DNA from: Arcobacter lacus
GTDB lineage: Bacteria; Campylobacterota; Campylobacteria; Campylobacterales; Arcobacteraceae
Direction of reading: 5' to 3'
Assembly (NCBI RefSeq): GCF_003063295.1
Contig: NZ_MUXF01000001.1
Span: forward strand, 310,001 to 374,000
DNA: 64,000 bases
Shown here: in pieces, positions 28,621 through 37,130 of the stretch
Layout of the letters: the number at the start of each line of letters is the position of its first letter
Position numbering within the stretch: position 1 is the first letter of the stretch
The notes under the pieces: model-generated
What the model saw: only the letters and a program-made list of their open reading frames with translations
Databases searched by the model: none
Told to the model about the DNA's origin: nothing
Made by a program: the position numbers and the translations under genes

Positions 28621-29130
28621 TTATATTTTCCCTAAAATCTCTTTTATAATATCTTTTATATCTTTTTTTTCAACATCAACCACTATTTTTGCAACTTTTT
28701 CATACTCTTTAACTCTTGAATCATAAAGTTTTATTGCTTCTTCAATATTTTGTAAAAGTGGTCGTTTTTTTAATTTATTTTGAGCATTTGGTGCTTCGTT
28801 TATTCTATCTAGTATTCCTTGAAATGATGATTTTAGATAAACGACTTTTCCAATTTTATTTAAATTTTCTTGTTTATAAAATCCACCACCAGTTGAAATG
28901 ATAGTATTTGAGACATTTTTTTCTAACCATAAGGCAGTTTTTTTCTCTAAATTTCTAAAATATGGTTCACCTTCATCTTCAAAAATCTTTTTGATTTTTC
29001 TGTTTTCCATACTTTCGATTAAATCATCAGTATCTATTGCAAACATATCAGTTTTTTTTACTAAAGCTCTTGCAACTGTACCTTTACCAACACCCATAAA
29101 ACCAATTAATATTATATTTTTCTTTTTCAT
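28621..29130 (-). CDS. aroK: Shikimate kinase
   Basis: AroK phosphorylates shikimate in aromatic amino acid synthesis. The 169-residue P-loop protein has GFMGVGKGT (10-18), DTDDLIE, and the substrate-binding stretch FRNLEKKTALWLEK with TGGGF. The lid region KKRPLLQN is present. hisD follows after one base. The upstream gap to the PLP-enzyme gene is 53 bp with no clear terminator. Confidence 0.95.
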   Translation of the reverse strand: MKKKNIILIGFMGVGKGTVARALVKKTDMFAIDTDDLIESMENRKIKKIFEDEGEPYFRNLEKKTALWLEKNVSNTIISTGGGFYKQENLNKIGKVVYLKSSFQGILDRINEAPNAQNKLKKRPLLQNIEEAIKLYDSRVKEYEKVAKIVVDVEKKDIKDIIKEILGKI

Positions 29131-29183
29131 AGTGAAGGATTATATCCAAGTTTGTAATAAAGTTATATAAAGTAAAAATATTG

Positions 29184-30044
29184 TTATATTTTATATTTAA
29201 ATTTATATCTTTCAATCATAGATTTATTTCCCAAAACTCCACCTTGATGAATATATAAAAAAGTATATTTGTCTTTATTTTTTAAATTTTTTACATAATT
29301 TTGAAAAACTATCCAACCCAAACTATCATAAAGTAAATCAAATTCAATATTTGTTTGTTTTAAAATCTCTTTATGAATTTCATAAAATTCTTTGTATAGT
29401 TTTCCAAAATGATATTTTTTTTCTTTTTTTAAAATTTTAGGAAAATTTTCTTTTTCAAGTTCAAAAAATTGCTGTTTTAAATATTCATCATCTCCTACAC
29501 AAGAGCATGTTAAAACTTCAAAAGGTAAATATTTTTGTAAAAAAAGGGCCGTTGTTCCTGTACCACTTGGCAAAAAAATCTTTAGATTCTCAATATTTTC
29601 TTTTTTTGCCCAATCTTTTATCTCATTTGCTAAAAGTTCTATTCCCAAAGAAGCCTCTTTTACAGCTCCACCTTCACAAATAAAAAGTTCATCATGATTA
29701 AAGCTTTTTGGCAAATCACCAACTATTAAATTCATACCATTTTTAACTGCTTCTTTATAATTACCATTTGGATTCTCTTTTAAAAATGAAGAAATATGAG
29801 AAACATAATAATCAAATTTTAGATTTTTTATTTTGCAAAGAACGGATAGTGAATACATAGCATTTGATTGAGCTGAACCATGAGATATGATTTTATTTAT
29901 TCCTTTTAAGTCATTTTTTAAAAAATAGTATAATTTTCTTGCTTTATTTCCTGAAAAATCAACATGGAGTAAATCATCTCTTTTTATAAAATATTTTTGA
30001 TTATTAAAAGATATCTCTTCTATTGGCGAATTAGTGTAGTTCAT
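29184..30044 (-). CDS. PLP-dependent enzyme, ACC deaminase / D-cysteine desulfhydrase family
   Basis: From the ATG at 30044 the protein has 286 residues. An upstream TTG at 30092 would add 16 unconserved residues and run into the exbB promoter, so the ATG is preferred. SGNKARKLYY holds the PLP lysine, and PSGTGTTALFLQKYLP resembles the phosphate-binding Gly loop. Length is below the usual 325-340 of the family. The likely reaction is deamination or desulfhydration of a small amino acid; the substrate cannot be told. It is divergent from exbB with about 66 bp between. Confidence 0.8.
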   Translation of the reverse strand: MNYTNSPIEEISFNNQKYFIKRDDLLHVDFSGNKARKLYYFLKNDLKGINKIISHGSAQSNAMYSLSVLCKIKNLKFDYYVSHISSFLKENPNGNYKEAVKNGMNLIVGDLPKSFNHDELFICEGGAVKEASLGIELLANEIKDWAKKENIENLKIFLPSGTGTTALFLQKYLPFEVLTCSCVGDDEYLKQQFFELEKENFPKILKKEKKYHFGKLYKEFYEIHKEILKQTNIEFDLLYDSLGWIVFQNYVKNLKNKDKYTFLYIHQGGVLGNKSMIERYKFKYKI

Positions 30045-30110
30045 AGCGAAAATTGTACCATTTATTAACAAAATTTCTGTACAATACACCAAAAAATAAA
30101 AAGGCTATTT

Positions 30111-30584
30111 ATGAATTTTTTTGAGTATGTTGATAAAGGTGGAGTCATCGTATATATTTTAATATTTTTAAATATTGTAGGTTTTACTATCATTATTTGG
30201 AAGTTTCTTGTACTTTTTAAAAAGAACTTACTTATTCTTCAAATCAAAGAAAATCTTGACAGAACTAAACCTCTTGAAGCTCAAATTGAATATGAAACAA
30301 AAAAATTAGAATCTGGACTTACAGTTATAAAAAATATTGCAATTATTTCACCACTACTTGGACTTTTAGGAACAGTTATTGGAATATACATTTTATTTGA
30401 TCAGATTACTTTAAAAGGATTAGGTGATCCTACAATATTCTCAGGTGGAATTGCTATTGCACTTATCACAACAGTTGCAGGAATTATCGTATCTATTCCA
30501 CATCAAATAGCTTACAATCACTTCATTTCAGCTATTGATACTATTGAAGTAAAAGCTAAAAAAGAGCTAGTTGGTCACATCTAA
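30111..30584 (+). CDS. exbB: MotA/TolQ/ExbB proton channel family protein
   Basis: The protein has 157 residues with three membrane helices (about 12-32, 75-95, 110-132). The family signature is in NIAIISPLLGLLGTVIGIY and GGIAIALITTVAGIIVSIPHQ. Its short length and the absence of tolA/tolB/pal neighbours favour ExbB over TolQ. It should form the energising complex with the next gene product, and TonB-dependent receptors later in the window are plausible clients. No tonB is in the window. Start and stop overlap exbD (ATGA-type junction). Confidence 0.85.
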   Translation: MNFFEYVDKGGVIVYILIFLNIVGFTIIIWKFLVLFKKNLLILQIKENLDRTKPLEAQIEYETKKLESGLTVIKNIAIISPLLGLLGTVIGIYILFDQITLKGLGDPTIFSGGIAIALITTVAGIIVSIPHQIAYNHFISAIDTIEVKAKKELVGHI

Positions 30585-30973
30585 TGAAAAGAAGAGAAGC
30601 TTTAGGCTTAGACTTAACTCCTGTTATTGACGTTGTTTTTATTCTTTTAATCTTTTTTATAGTAACAAGTGTATTTAAAAAAGAAGAACTTGCTCTTTTA
30701 CTTGATTTACCTACATCTAATGCAAAAGAGATGGAAGTAAAAGAGGGACAAATTTTTATAGAGTTAGGAAAAGACAAATTAGCAATTAAAGGAATAGAAG
30801 TATCATTTGATTCTTTAGAAGATAATTTAAAAGCTATAAAAAATAGAAATAATCCTGTAATTGTAAGAATAGATAAAAAAGTAGAATATGAAAGAGTTGT
30901 GAAAGTTTTAGATTTACTTCAAAAATATAGTTTAGTAAATCTTGCTTTAGTTACAAATGAAGAAAAAAAGTAG
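30584..30973 (+). CDS. exbD: ExbD/TolR family biopolymer transport protein
   Basis: The 129-residue protein has an N-terminal membrane helix with the proton-path Asp in LTPVIDVVFILLIFFIV (Asp16), then a periplasmic domain (VKEGQIFIELGKDKLAIKG, VRIDKKVEYERVVKVLDLLQ). It is coupled to exbB and convergent with the DUF779 gene, with the two stops adjacent. ExbD is chosen over TolR for the same contextual reasons as for exbB. Confidence 0.85.
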   Translation: MKRREALGLDLTPVIDVVFILLIFFIVTSVFKKEELALLLDLPTSNAKEMEVKEGQIFIELGKDKLAIKGIEVSFDSLEDNLKAIKNRNNPVIVRIDKKVEYERVVKVLDLLQKYSLVNLALVTNEEKK

Positions 30974-31363
30974 CTAATTGCTAGCTTTTTTTTCTTCTTC
31001 TAAAAGTTGTCTATATTCATCATCTGTAAAAATTCTAGATTGAGTTATAAACTGATAACCTAAATCTATTTCTAAAGAAAATGAGTTTCCAAAGGCTGAT
31101 TTTTCTTCTTTTACATCAATAGTTATAAAAGTTTGTTTGAAATATTCATATTGTTCATGATCTATAAAAAACTCACAACCACAAATTTCTCCCAGCTTTA
31201 TATTACGACTTGGAACTATAAAATCGCCTTTTTCATAACACATAGGAGCTGTTCCATCACAACAACCACCACTTTGATTAAAAACTAATTCTCCATGAAG
31301 TTCTTTTAGTTTTTCTATAACTTGGGCAGCTTTTGGTGTAACATCTAATCTTTTTAAAGCCAT
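30974..31363 (-). CDS. DUF779 domain-containing protein
   Basis: A 129-residue soluble protein: VTPKAAQVIEKLKELHG, FNQSGGCCDGTAPMCYEKGDF, GCEFFIDHEQYEYFK are typical of DUF779. The Cys-rich GGCCDG and downstream Cys suggest a metal site. DUF779 genes are usually next to aldehyde dehydrogenase genes, as here, and a maturation or partner role is commonly assumed. It is separated from the dehydrogenase by a strong hairpin. Confidence 0.88.
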   Translation of the reverse strand: MALKRLDVTPKAAQVIEKLKELHGELVFNQSGGCCDGTAPMCYEKGDFIVPSRNIKLGEICGCEFFIDHEQYEYFKQTFITIDVKEEKSAFGNSFSLEIDLGYQFITQSRIFTDDEYRQLLEEEKKASN

Positions 31364-31379
31364 TTTAGACTCCTTTTTA

Positions 31380-31407
31380 TAAGCCCATAATTTATCTTAT
31401 GGGCTTA
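31380..31407 (-). terminator. Perfect 11-bp stem hairpin between aldehyde dehydrogenase and DUF779 genes
   Basis: TAAGCCCATAA (31380-31390) pairs perfectly with TTATGGGCTTA (31397-31407) around 6 bases. It begins 9 bases after the dehydrogenase stop. In the direction of transcription it is followed by TATAAAAAGGAG, the DUF779 ribosome-binding site, not by a U tract. It is more likely an mRNA-stabilising or attenuating hairpin than a full terminator. Confidence 0.55.
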
Positions 31408-31416
31408 ATTTATATT

Positions 31417-32913
31417 TTAGAAAAATCCTAAAGCATTTGGACTATATGAAGTTAAAATATTTTTTGTATGTCTATAATTATTTAACATCATCATATGAGT
31501 TTCTCTTCCAATTCCAGATTTTTTATATCCACCAAAAGAAGCATGAGAAGGATACATATGATAACAATTTACCCAAACTCTTCCTGCTTCTATACCTCTA
31601 CTCATTCTATGAAGTTGATGTGCATCTCTTGACCAAACACCAGAACCTAAACCATAGATTGTATCATTTGCAATAGCAAGTGCTTCATCTTCATCTTTAA
31701 AAGTAGTAACTGCAAGAACAGGTCCAAAAATCTCTTCTTGGAAAATTCTCATTTTATTGTGACCTTTAAATAAAGTTGGTTGAATATAGAATCCATCTGG
31801 ATTAACTGAAGAATTATATGCATCTCCACCAACTAATAGCTCAGCACCTTCTTCTTTTCCAACTTTTAAATAACTTAAGATTTTTTCTTTTTGATTTAAA
31901 GAGCATTGTGCACCCATCATGCACTCTGTATCAAGTGGATTTCCAAGTTTAATTGCTTTTACTCTCTCTAAAACTCTTTTCATAAATGGTTCATATATTG
32001 ATTCTTGAATTAATGCTCTTGAAGGGCAAGTGCACACTTCACCAGAGTTAAATGCAAATAGCACTAAACCTTCTATTGCTTTATCAAAAAATTCATCATC
32101 TTCATCCATAATTGATTCAAAGAATACATTTGGTGATTTTCCACCAAGTTCTAAAGTTGAAGGAATAATATTTTCTGTTGCATATTGCATAATTAATTGT
32201 CCAGTTGTTGTTTCACCTGTAAATGCAACTTTTTTAATATCAGGATGAGTAGAAAGATATTTACCTATTTTTCCACCTGCTCCATTAATAATGTTTATAA
32301 CACCTTTTGGTAAAGCTTCTTGAATAATTTCCATTAAAAGTAAAATTGACATTGGAGTTGCACTTGCAGGTTTTAAAACTACACAATTTCCAGCTGCTAA
32401 TGCAGGAGCTAATTTCCAAGCAGCCATTAAAAGTGGGAAATTCCAAGGAATAATTTGAGCTACAACACCATAAGGTTCGTAAATTTCTTGAGAAATTGTA
32501 TTTTCATCTAAGTCAGAAACTGTTCCAGATTCTGCTCTTATAACAGAAGCAAAATATCTAAAATGATCAACAACTAAAGGAATATCAGCATTTAAAGTTT
32601 CTCTAACTGCTTTTCCGTTATCTAATGTTTCTGCAATAGCTAATGTTTCTAAATTTTTTTCAATTAAATCTGCTACTTTATTTAACATTGTACTTCTTTG
32701 TACAACTGATGTATGCTTATAAGATTCAAATGCCTTTTTAGCAGCTTGTATTGCTAATTCAACATCTTTTTCATTTGATCTAGGAATTTTTGTAAGAAGT
32801 TTTCCATCAACAGGAGAAATATTATCAAAATATTCACCACTAACAGGAGCGATCCACTCTCCACCGATAAAGTTTTCATATTGCGTTTTGTACGTTGGTC
32901 TTGCATAAATCAT
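31417..32913 (-). CDS. NAD(P)-dependent aldehyde dehydrogenase (AldB/ExaC-like)
   Basis: The 498-residue enzyme has PWNFPLLMAAWKLAPALAAGN, FTGETTTGQLI, LELGGKSP with the catalytic Glu, and FNSGEVCTCPSR with the catalytic Cys near residue 294. The C-terminus EAGRVWVNCYHMYPSHASFGGYKKSG is as in acetaldehyde/aldehyde dehydrogenases of the AldB/ExaC group. Pairing with DUF779 supports that group. It probably oxidises short aliphatic aldehydes in the cytosol. Confidence 0.9.
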   Translation of the reverse strand: MIYARPTYKTQYENFIGGEWIAPVSGEYFDNISPVDGKLLTKIPRSNEKDVELAIQAAKKAFESYKHTSVVQRSTMLNKVADLIEKNLETLAIAETLDNGKAVRETLNADIPLVVDHFRYFASVIRAESGTVSDLDENTISQEIYEPYGVVAQIIPWNFPLLMAAWKLAPALAAGNCVVLKPASATPMSILLLMEIIQEALPKGVINIINGAGGKIGKYLSTHPDIKKVAFTGETTTGQLIMQYATENIIPSTLELGGKSPNVFFESIMDEDDEFFDKAIEGLVLFAFNSGEVCTCPSRALIQESIYEPFMKRVLERVKAIKLGNPLDTECMMGAQCSLNQKEKILSYLKVGKEEGAELLVGGDAYNSSVNPDGFYIQPTLFKGHNKMRIFQEEIFGPVLAVTTFKDEDEALAIANDTIYGLGSGVWSRDAHQLHRMSRGIEAGRVWVNCYHMYPSHASFGGYKKSGIGRETHMMMLNNYRHTKNILTSYSPNALGFF

Positions 32914-33036
32914 CTTTTCTTCCTCTTTTTTATTTAAAGAAAAATTTCTTTTTCTTCATTCAAAAATTATACTCTTATTCCATAGCATTATAGTAACAAA
33001 TAAATAATGATTTTTATTTTTATAGGAAAGAAGTTT

Positions 33037-33062
33037 ATTTTAGGGAATTTATTCCCTAAAAT
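33037..33062 (-). terminator. Perfect 12-bp stem hairpin after fba
   Basis: ATTTTAGGGAAT (33037-33048) and ATTCCCTAAAAT (33051-33062) form a perfect stem with a 2-base centre, starting 2 bases after the fba stop codon. The following sequence on the minus strand (AAACTTC) has little U tract, so it may act as a 3' end stabiliser as well as a terminator. Confidence 0.55.
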
Positions 33063-33064
33063 AT

Positions 33065-34132
33065 TTAGTTTTTATTTAATGAACATAAATCCGAAAATGC
33101 AGTTTCAAGTCTAGCAATCATAGTTTCTTGACCAGCTCTTAACCATTTTCTTGGATCATAATAATTTTTATTTGGTTTATCTTCACCTTCAGGATTTCCA
33201 ATTTGCCCTTGTAAATATCCATGATATTTAGCTTCATAAGCTCTAACACCATCCCAAGTTGCCCATTGAGTATCTGTATCAATGTTCATTTTAATAACAC
33301 CATAAGAGATAGCTTCTCTAATTTCACTTAAAAGTGAACCTGAACCACCATGGAAAACGAAATCAACTGGTTTATCAGAAGTTTTTAATTTATCTTGAAT
33401 ATATTTTTGAGAATTATTTAAAATTTTTGGACTTAATACTACATTTCCTGGTTTATAAACTCCATGAACATTTCCGAAGCTTGCAGCAATTGTAAAATTA
33501 TCTCCAACTTCTTTCAATTTTTCATAAGCATAACAAACTTCTTCAGGCTGTGTATAAAGCAGAGCATTGTCAACATCACTGTTATCAACACCATCTTCTT
33601 CTCCACCTGTAATTCCAAGTTCAATTTCTAGCATCATATCAAGTTTAGTCATTTTTTTAAAATATTCAACACATGTTTCAATATTTTCTTCTAAACTCTC
33701 TTCACTTAAATCAAGCATATGAGAAGTAAATAAAGGTCGTCCAGTTTTTGCAAAGTGTTCAGCTCCAGCTTCAATTAATCCATCAATCCAAGGTAAAAGC
33801 TTTTTAGCTGCGTGATCTGTATGTAAAATTACAGGTATTCCATAAGCTTTTGCCATAGTATGCACATGGTTAGCACCACTTATTCCACCTAAAACTGCAG
33901 CATCACTAGTTTTTAAACCTTTACCAGCATAAAATCCTGCTCCACCATTTGAAAATTGAATAATTACAGGAGAATTAACTTTAAGAGCTGCTTCTAAAAC
34001 AGCATTTACAGAATCCGTTCCTACAACATTTACTGCTGGAATTGCAAAATTATTTTCTTTAGCATAAGCAAAAAGTTTTTTTGCTTCGCTACCTGTTAAA
34101 ACACCAGCTTTTACGATATCTAATACACCCAA
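33065..34132 (-). CDS. fba: Class II fructose-bisphosphate aldolase
   Basis: The zinc aldolase interconverts fructose-1,6-bisphosphate with DHAP and G3P; in Campylobacterota without phosphofructokinase it serves gluconeogenesis. The 355-residue length is that of the FbaA type. Zinc ligands are in PVILHTDHAAK, LEIELGITGGEEDGVDN, ASFGNVHGVYKPGNV and DFVFHGGSGS. The gene lies 10 bp after a PpiC-type chaperone gene, the same pairing as in Campylobacter jejuni. Confidence 0.95.
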   Translation of the reverse strand: MGVLDIVKAGVLTGSEAKKLFAYAKENNFAIPAVNVVGTDSVNAVLEAALKVNSPVIIQFSNGGAGFYAGKGLKTSDAAVLGGISGANHVHTMAKAYGIPVILHTDHAAKKLLPWIDGLIEAGAEHFAKTGRPLFTSHMLDLSEESLEENIETCVEYFKKMTKLDMMLEIELGITGGEEDGVDNSDVDNALLYTQPEEVCYAYEKLKEVGDNFTIAASFGNVHGVYKPGNVVLSPKILNNSQKYIQDKLKTSDKPVDFVFHGGSGSLLSEIREAISYGVIKMNIDTDTQWATWDGVRAYEAKYHGYLQGQIGNPEGEDKPNKNYYDPRKWLRAGQETMIARLETAFSDLCSLNKN

Positions 34133-34142
34133 ATTAATCTCC

Positions 34143-34952
34143 TTATTTGATTACGATTTTTGCATCTTTTCTTAAATCTTCAACTAACTCTTTGATTTTT
34201 TTATTAAGTGCATTTCCAATTAAAACTTGATTAATATTTTTTTCTACTTCAGCATAAGTGAAAGTTTTTGAAGGAAATTTATCTTTTAAATATATTACAT
34301 GATATCCAAATTGTGTTTTCACAGGAGTTTTTGTATAAGTACCTTTTGCTAAAGTTTTAACTGAGTTTCCAAATTCTGGAACCATTTGTTCAACTGCAAA
34401 TCTACCTAATGCTCCCCCAACTTTAGCAGAAGCTGTATCTAAAGATTTTTTTGATAATTCTTTAAATTTTTCAACTTTATTTGGAGCTTTGTCTAATTGA
34501 GAAATAATGTCTTTTGCTTCAGCTTCTGTTTTTACTAAGATATGACTTGCTTCAAAAGTTTCAGGTTCTACAAATTTTTCTTTATTTTTTTCATAGAAAT
34601 CTTTTTTATCTGCTTCTGTAACCTTAACTTTATCAATTTCATTTTTTTGCCAAACTTCAAGAGCTAAATTACTTTTTATTCTTTTCATAGCTTCTACATA
34701 TTTTGTATCTTTTTCAATTCCATCATCAATAGCGTGTTGTGCTATTAATTTCATATTTATAATTTGATCCAAAATTTGTGTTTTTGCTTCTTGAGGTACC
34801 TTATCAAAATCTATATTTGGATTTTGTAAAGCCATTACGATATCCTGTTTTGTGATGTTTTCACCATTCACTGTTGCGTAAGTAACATCTGCAGCATTTA
34901 AAACTGTCGCTAATGCAATAGATGCAACCAAACTCGAAACTATTTTTTTCAT
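34143..34952 (-). CDS. Periplasmic PpiC-type peptidyl-prolyl isomerase (PEB4/SurA-like chaperone)
   Basis: The 269-residue protein has a signal peptide (MKKIVSSLVASIALATVLNA, cleavage before ADV), a SurA-type N-terminal helical domain, a parvulin domain (about 128-232: ASHILVKTEAEAKDII, GGALGRFAVEQMVPEFGNS, TQFGYHVIYLKD), and a C-terminal helix. It assists outer-membrane protein folding. Position in front of fba matches peb4 (cbf2) of C. jejuni. It is divergent from the CosR-like regulator, sharing a 197-bp intergenic region. Confidence 0.92.
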   Translation of the reverse strand: MKKIVSSLVASIALATVLNAADVTYATVNGENITKQDIVMALQNPNIDFDKVPQEAKTQILDQIINMKLIAQHAIDDGIEKDTKYVEAMKRIKSNLALEVWQKNEIDKVKVTEADKKDFYEKNKEKFVEPETFEASHILVKTEAEAKDIISQLDKAPNKVEKFKELSKKSLDTASAKVGGALGRFAVEQMVPEFGNSVKTLAKGTYTKTPVKTQFGYHVIYLKDKFPSKTFTYAEVEKNINQVLIGNALNKKIKELVEDLRKDAKIVIK

Positions 34953-35120
34953 TTTATTCCTTAGAAATTAATTTTGTGATATTTTATCTTTTCATAGTTA
35001 ATAAATAGTTGATTTTTATATGTAATTATTATTTTTTATTCAATAATTTTATAAATTTTATTATTTAACTTAAAAAAGCTTTAAATTTTCGATTTTTTAT
35101 GTTATACTTCCGTCGAAAAA

Positions 35121-35142
35121 TTAAATTTAACTTAAATTTAAG
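35121..35142 (+). promoter_or_regulatory. Tandem TTTAAS repeat at the start of the CosR/HsrA-like gene (candidate autoregulatory site)
   Basis: TTAAATTTAA occurs at 35121-35130 and again at 35132-35141. Read differently, TTTAAC at 35126-35131 and TTTAAG at 35137-35142 are spaced by 5 bases, the layout I recall for HP1043/HsrA sites (TTTAAG-N5-TTTAAG). A TATACT -10-like element lies upstream at 35103-35108, so the repeats would lie just downstream of transcription start, next to the ribosome-binding site. Confidence 0.5.
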
Positions 35143-35149
35143 GATATTT

Positions 35150-35830
35150 ATGAGAATCTTAATTATTGAAGATGAAATTACATTAAACAGAACATTGCAA
35201 GAAGGTTTAACAGACTTTGGTTACCAAGTAGATACTGCAGAAAATTATAAAGATGCAGAATATTTTATTGATATTAGAAATTATGATTTAGTATTAACTG
35301 ATTGGATGTTACCAGATGGTGATGGAATTGAATTATGTAAAATTGTAAAAAATAGAAGTTCAAGAACTGCTGTTGTTATTATTTCTGCAAGAGATGATAA
35401 AGAATCAGAAATTGAAGCACTTAAATCTGGTGCTGATGATTTTATTAAAAAACCATTTGATTTTGATATTTTACTTGCTAGAATTGAAGCAAGATTAAGA
35501 TTTGGTGGAACAAATGTAATCGAAATTGATGATTTAGTTATCAATCCAGATGAAGAAAAGATTGAATATGCTGGTGAAGAGATTGAATTAAAAGGAAAAC
35601 CTTTTGAAGTTTTAACTCACTTAGCAAGACATAGAGATCAAATTGTTTCTAAAGAACAATTATTAGATGCTATTTGGGAAGAACCAGAATTAGTTACTCC
35701 AAACGTAATCGAAGTTGCGATTAACCAAATTAGACAAAAAATGGATAAGCCATTAAATATCTCTACTATTGAAACTATCAGAAGAAGAGGATATAGATTC
35801 TGTTATCCAAATGTAGCAGAGGATAGATAA
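35150..35830 (+). CDS. cosR: OmpR-type response regulator, CosR/HsrA orthologue
   Basis: The start at 35150 (AAGG ribosome-binding site, MRILIIEDE) gives 226 residues; an in-frame ATG at 35099 adds 17 unconserved residues. The receiver domain has acidic residues at 7-9 and Asp51 in LVLTDWMLPDGDG, and FIKKPFD holds the conserved Lys. The DNA-binding domain is almost identical to what I recall of C. jejuni CosR and H. pylori HsrA (GKPFEVLTHLARHRDQIVSK, DAIWEEPELVTPNVIEVAIN, RRRGYRFCYP). Those regulators are essential and control oxidative-stress and central genes, and are described as lacking the phospho-accepting Asp. Here it is present, and a histidine kinase gene follows after 13 bp. Confidence 0.9.
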   Translation: MRILIIEDEITLNRTLQEGLTDFGYQVDTAENYKDAEYFIDIRNYDLVLTDWMLPDGDGIELCKIVKNRSSRTAVVIISARDDKESEIEALKSGADDFIKKPFDFDILLARIEARLRFGGTNVIEIDDLVINPDEEKIEYAGEEIELKGKPFEVLTHLARHRDQIVSKEQLLDAIWEEPELVTPNVIEVAINQIRQKMDKPLNISTIETIRRRGYRFCYPNVAEDR

Positions 35831-35843
35831 CAATTTTTAAATT

Positions 35844-37130
35844 ATGGAAATAATGGAAAATAAAAGTATTTATAAACAGTTTTATAATAAATTGATTATA
35901 GCAACTTCTATTTTCATTATTGTTCTTTCTTTTATTTTTTATGAATACGCTAAAAACTCTTTTTATAATGATATTCAAGACAATTTACTTCGTCAAGCAC
36001 AGCAAATAGAAAAAAATTATATTTCTCCAGATAAATTTACTCCAGTGAGAACTGACATTCAAACTATAAACTTAATAAAAAGCCAGAAATTCAAAGGTAT
36101 TAATTTTTCTAATTTTAATAATAATGGAAAATACTATATTGAATTATTATATCCATTTGATTTAAAAGCAGGAGATTTTTTACAAATAACTAGAAATATA
36201 ACTTTAGAAAGAGATCTATTATATTCAATAATATTCAAAAATCTTTTTATACTCGCTATTCCTGGATTTATTTTGATGCTTTTATACTCTTTTGTAGTTT
36301 CAAGAACTTTATTAAAACCAATTATACAAATAAATAAAAAATTAGCAAATATGGATGAAAATTCTTTATCAAAAATTGATAAAAAAGATTTACCAATTGA
36401 GTTTCATTCTTTAGCAAATTCTATAAATTCTTTAACTCATAGAATTGGAACTTATGTAAAATTTAAAAAAGAATTATTTGTGGGAATTGCTCATGAATTA
36501 AAAACTCCACTTGCCGTTATGAAACTAAAAAATGAAGTTTTATTGAAGAAAAAAAGGGAAGTGAATCAATATGAAGAAGCTTTAAAACTTACTATAAAAG
36601 AGATAGATGATATGAATATTATGATTTCGTCTATTTTAGATATAGGAAGAACTGAAGGTGCACAATTTGAACAAGCAACAGATTTAGATTTAGTGGAATA
36701 TATTAAAAATAAAACAAATGATTATAAAATGCTAAGTGCACAAAAGAATATTGATATTTCTTTTTTCTCAAATGTAAATAAACTTGATGCTTCTATTCAA
36801 ATAACTCTTTTTAATCAAATATTACAAAATTTTGTACAAAATGCCATAAAATTTACTCCAAATAATAAATCAATATCTATAAAATTAAGAAAAACAAAAG
36901 ATGAAATAATTTTAACTGTTACAGATGAAGGTATCGGTATAGAGGGAAATACAGATTTATTTGCACCATTCAAAAAAATAGGAAATCAAAGTGGTGTAGG
37001 ATTGGGACTTTATTTAGCAAAAATTGCTGCAGAAGCACTAAAAGCTAGAATTTCTATAAATAATAGAAAAGATGACAAATCAGGATGTGTTGCAAAACTT
37101 ATTTTAAGCAACACATCAAAAAACAATTAA
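35844..37130 (+). CDS. Membrane sensor histidine kinase paired with the CosR-like regulator
   Basis: The 428-residue protein has two membrane helices (about 17-34 and 130-152) enclosing a periplasmic sensor of about 95 residues, a HAMP-like linker, an H-box VGIAHELKTPLAV with phospho-acceptor His217, and a catalytic domain with NFVQNAIKFTPN, VTDEGIGIEG and GVGLGLYLAK. All kinase motifs look intact. It starts 13 bp after the regulator gene on the same strand, so the two form a two-component operon. The sensed signal is unknown. Confidence 0.92.
   Translation: MEIMENKSIYKQFYNKLIIATSIFIIVLSFIFYEYAKNSFYNDIQDNLLRQAQQIEKNYISPDKFTPVRTDIQTINLIKSQKFKGINFSNFNNNGKYYIELLYPFDLKAGDFLQITRNITLERDLLYSIIFKNLFILAIPGFILMLLYSFVVSRTLLKPIIQINKKLANMDENSLSKIDKKDLPIEFHSLANSINSLTHRIGTYVKFKKELFVGIAHELKTPLAVMKLKNEVLLKKKREVNQYEEALKLTIKEIDDMNIMISSILDIGRTEGAQFEQATDLDLVEYIKNKTNDYKMLSAQKNIDISFFSNVNKLDASIQITLFNQILQNFVQNAIKFTPNNKSISIKLRKTKDEIILTVTDEGIGIEGNTDLFAPFKKIGNQSGVGLGLYLAKIAAEALKARISINNRKDDKSGCVAKLILSNTSKNN

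Noticed and set aside
30111-30973. tolQ-tolR of a Tol-Pal system
   Set aside because: The TolQ/ExbB-type protein is short and no tolA, tolB or pal gene follows; exbB-exbD is more likely.
35099-35149. Longer N-terminus for the CosR-like regulator
   Set aside because: The extra 17 residues are unconserved and cover the promoter repeat; a good ribosome-binding site precedes 35150.
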